From contig CAJUNN010000031.1 in NCBI GenBank assembly GCA_910587955.1, positions 1 to 33,645 of the forward strand: a stretch of DNA of 33,645 nt, given 5' to 3'. Made by a program: the position numbers and the translations under genes. This DNA is from an uncultured Lachnospiraceae bacterium. Lineage in GTDB: Bacteria; Bacillota; Clostridia; Lachnospirales; Lachnospiraceae. How positions within the stretch are numbered: position 1 is the first letter of the stretch; each line of letters starts with the position of its first letter. The notes beneath the pieces were generated by a model. That model did not search any database. It saw only the letters and a program-made list of their open reading frames with translations, and had not been told where the DNA came from. Positions 31,904-33,645 of this stretch are shown piece after piece.

Positions 31904-33075
31904 TATGCCGCCCCTCCGTTCTTTTGTTTTTTCTTCCGGATACCTGCCGCCAGATCCTCCAGCCTCTGTCCCGAAGGTTCCAGATATTTCCAGCTAAGGG
32001 TGGAAACCGCCAGTACCAGCGCCGTAGTCAAAAGGAAATCCAGCCCGGCCGTCAGATGATAGCCCAGCCGCTTTGAAAATTCCAGGAAAAACCAGCAGGA
32101 AAAACTGGCAATCACCGGAAAATGCAGAAGATACAGGGAAAAAGATATTTTCCCCAGATACCGGAATACCTTCCCGGAAAAGAAGCGCTGCAGTGTTTTG
32201 CATCCCAGAACGCCAGCCGTCAGGAAGAAAGCCCCGGCAATGTGATAGATCACTGCGTAGGAAGGGGGAAGAAACCTGTAAATCGTGCCCGGAAGCGCCT
32301 CTCCAAAAGAGGGATAAGAGGACAGATAGAATCCAAGCACAAACACCAAAGCCGGCACCGGAGGAATGCGTTCATAAAGATTCACCAGCCATTTCTGGGT
32401 GCTGTAAAAATCGCAAAGCACAAACCCGAGAAAAATTGCCGCAAAATAAACATCCGTTTTCAGGGAAACCAGAAGCATTGCTCCATAGGCCGCATAACGC
32501 AGCGGATTTTCACCTACCAGATAGGCAGCCAGGTACACCACCAAAGCCCCGGAAAACAAATAAGGAATGGTCCACAAAACCCCGTTGTAGGCGTTGCTTC
32601 CCTGCAGAAAACAGCCGATAAGGCTTTCAAAAAGCATGCCCGGAAACTCCGGCGCAAACCGGTGGAAGCCCCCCAGCCAGGCCTCCGAGCCTGTCAGAAC
32701 GGCCGCTTCCTTGTTCCGGTACAGCCCAAAGCTCATAAGCAGGAAGACAAGCACATTCACATACAAAATCATAGGCATCAAACGAATGTACCGTCTCCGC
32801 GCTGCCTTCTTAAGCCGCTCCTTGTCCCTGGTGCGGAAATAAGACAGGCAGAGTACGAAGCCGCTGAAAACCAGAAACATGCAGACCGCCGCATTTCCGT
32901 TGTAAAAGAAATTAAAAGGTGTCTTTCCGATGGCAAGCTCCAGGCCGCTCTCCGTGTGAGCATGATCCGGATTCAGGCTGTATGCCCCGTAATAAAATGC
33001 GTACACAAAATGGCAGAGGTATACCATCCATGCCCCAAGCCCCTTCATGCCGTCAATGTAGTCCAGCTTTTTCAC
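31903..33075 (-). CDS. Membrane acyltransferase (Acyl_transf_3 family), larger
   Basis: 390-residue acyltransferase-3 family protein. Family features are YIDGMKGLGAWMVYLCHFVYAFYYG (about 5-29), NAAVCMFLVFSGFVLCLSYF (about 61-80), an R-rich loop KKAARRRYIRLMP (about 89-101) and a C-terminal LGKISFSLYLLHFPVIASF (about 318-336). It keeps the usual HF and FSG elements. It has a 4-base overlap with the SGNH-like gene before it and a 1-base overlap with the acyltransferase after it, so three modification genes form one unit. Probably modifies an envelope polysaccharide; inference. Confidence 0.9.
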   Translation of the reverse strand: MKKLDYIDGMKGLGAWMVYLCHFVYAFYYGAYSLNPDHAHTESGLELAIGKTPFNFFYNGNAAVCMFLVFSGFVLCLSYFRTRDKERLKKAARRRYIRLMPMILYVNVLVFLLMSFGLYRNKEAAVLTGSEAWLGGFHRFAPEFPGMLFESLIGCFLQGSNAYNGVLWTIPYLFSGALVVYLAAYLVGENPLRYAAYGAMLLVSLKTDVYFAAIFLGFVLCDFYSTQKWLVNLYERIPPVPALVFVLGFYLSSYPSFGEALPGTIYRFLPPSYAVIYHIAGAFFLTAGVLGCKTLQRFFSGKVFRYLGKISFSLYLLHFPVIASFSCWFFLEFSKRLGYHLTAGLDFLLTTALVLAVSTLSWKYLEPSGQRLEDLAAGIRKKKQKNGGAA

Positions 33076-33645
33076 GGATATTTAAGCCCCCTTTCACACA
33101 GCAGCTTTGTATACGTCTCCCGCCCCTTTGCCGACAGATGAATCAAATCCTGAAAGCAGGAAGCATCGGAGGTATCAAAGTCCAGCTCCTCTGCCAGCAC
33201 CGTCCGGCTCTCCCCTGCCAGCTCCCCTACAGCCTGCACGCTGGCCTCGTAGAGTTCCCGGTAGTCTCTGTCCCGGTACATCCGTTCAAACTTAGGAGTC
33301 TCCAGAAAATACACTTGGATTCCATGTTCCCCGGCCAGCTCCAGAAGCTTTTGGTAACCCTCCAGCTGGGCTATCTGCAGTCCGTCTCTTCCTCCCAGCA
33401 TCTCAAGACTGTCCAGATGCTCTTTGGTCTGCCCGGAGGGACACAAGGTATTCCCGCCGTTTCGGAACTGTCCGGAGACCAGACGGTTATTCAGGGGATA
33501 GGTCAAAAGCTGTTCATTATTGGCTGTGACAAACAGCTCATAAAAATCCGGAAACTTGGCCCCGCTGCAGGTCCGCATCAGCTCCCAGGCCTCCCACTTA
33601 AAAGCCAAATCCGTGTCCAGAAGGATTTTCGTATCGCTGATCCAA
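33072..33645 (-). CDS. SGNH hydrolase-like protein, C-terminal part (cut by window edge)
   Basis: The frame stays open to the window edge, so the N-terminal part is missing here. The visible 190 residues contain QLEGYQKLLELAGEHGIQVYFLETP and a near-terminal DLIHLSAKGRETYTKLL, which fits the Asp-x-x-His catalytic pair of SGNH/GDSL or DltD-like O-acyl esterases/transferases. The Gly and catalytic Ser blocks would be in the missing part. The location directly before two membrane acyltransferase genes (4-base ATGA overlap) supports an acyl-transfer partner role. A DltD-like or AlgX-like assignment cannot be separated from this part alone. Confidence 0.6.
   Translation of the reverse strand, partial: WISDTKILLDTDLAFKWEAWELMRTCSGAKFPDFYELFVTANNEQLLTYPLNNRLVSGQFRNGGNTLCPSGQTKEHLDSLEMLGGRDGLQIAQLEGYQKLLELAGEHGIQVYFLETPKFERMYRDRDYRELYEASVQAVGELAGESRTVLAEELDFDTSDASCFQDLIHLSAKGRETYTKLLCERGLKYP

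Noticed and set aside
31025..33141. Plus-strand open frames opposite the acyltransferase genes
   Set aside because: Low-complexity, Pro/Arg/Lys-rich translations antisense to obvious membrane proteins; no start signals.

Overview
The window looks like chromosome of a low-to-mid GC anaerobic Firmicute, most likely a Lachnospiraceae-type Clostridia. The basis is about 50% GC, AGGAGG ribosome sites on most genes, sigA-like TTGACA/TATAAT promoters, a lipobox solute-binding protein, an ECF sigma/RsiV pair, a TraX-family acyltransferase and protein sequences typical of gut clostridia. Family calls rest on motifs and remembered family features; no database was searched.

Left part (1-14.8 kb): a polar amino-acid ABC importer operon with its own promoter and terminator (+). 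Next come an ECF sigma factor and RsiV-like anti-sigma factor (-) with a recognisable autoregulatory ECF promoter, and a dicarboxylate/amino-acid symporter (-). A peptide deformylase-like gene is followed by a cysteine-rich 4Fe-4S protein (-). An alanine/glycine symporter (+) is followed by a 51-bp tandem repeat and then a Ca2+-type P-type ATPase (+), whose 3' end runs 135 bp into the convergent MntP/YtaF-like gene (-). The mntP-like start codon lies in a 16-bp inverted repeat just downstream of an endonuclease Q-like PHP gene (-). A MATE exporter (+) follows.

Middle part (14.8-21.6 kb): a cluster of regulators. It holds a broken MerR gene, a MerR/TipAS-type gene and a divergent MerR gene, each preceded by a promoter with the 19-bp spacer typical of MerR control. 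After these come a tfoX-like/gyrI-like pair, a membrane-anchored XRE regulator and a stand-alone ABC-class ATPase (COG3044 type), ending at a 17-bp-stem bidirectional terminator.

Right part (21.6-33.6 kb): about 12 kb of closely packed minus-strand genes. In transcription order these are an SGNH-like protein (cut by the window edge), two membrane acyltransferases, hsdM, a Fic relic, a DUF3791-DUF3990-small protein cassette, hsdS, hsdR, a VOC protein, a PilZ protein, TraX and MmcQ/YjbR. The most interesting part is the cassette between hsdM and hsdS. Its three genes are joined by ATGA overlaps, the central protein has the HG...FGKGFY signature of ADP-ribosyltransferase-fold enzymes, and the cassette plus hsdS form an AT-rich block whose left edge falls at the DUF3791 start codon. 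This suggests a swappable specificity-plus-cargo module in a type I restriction locus, possibly a toxin-antitoxin or abortive-infection unit.
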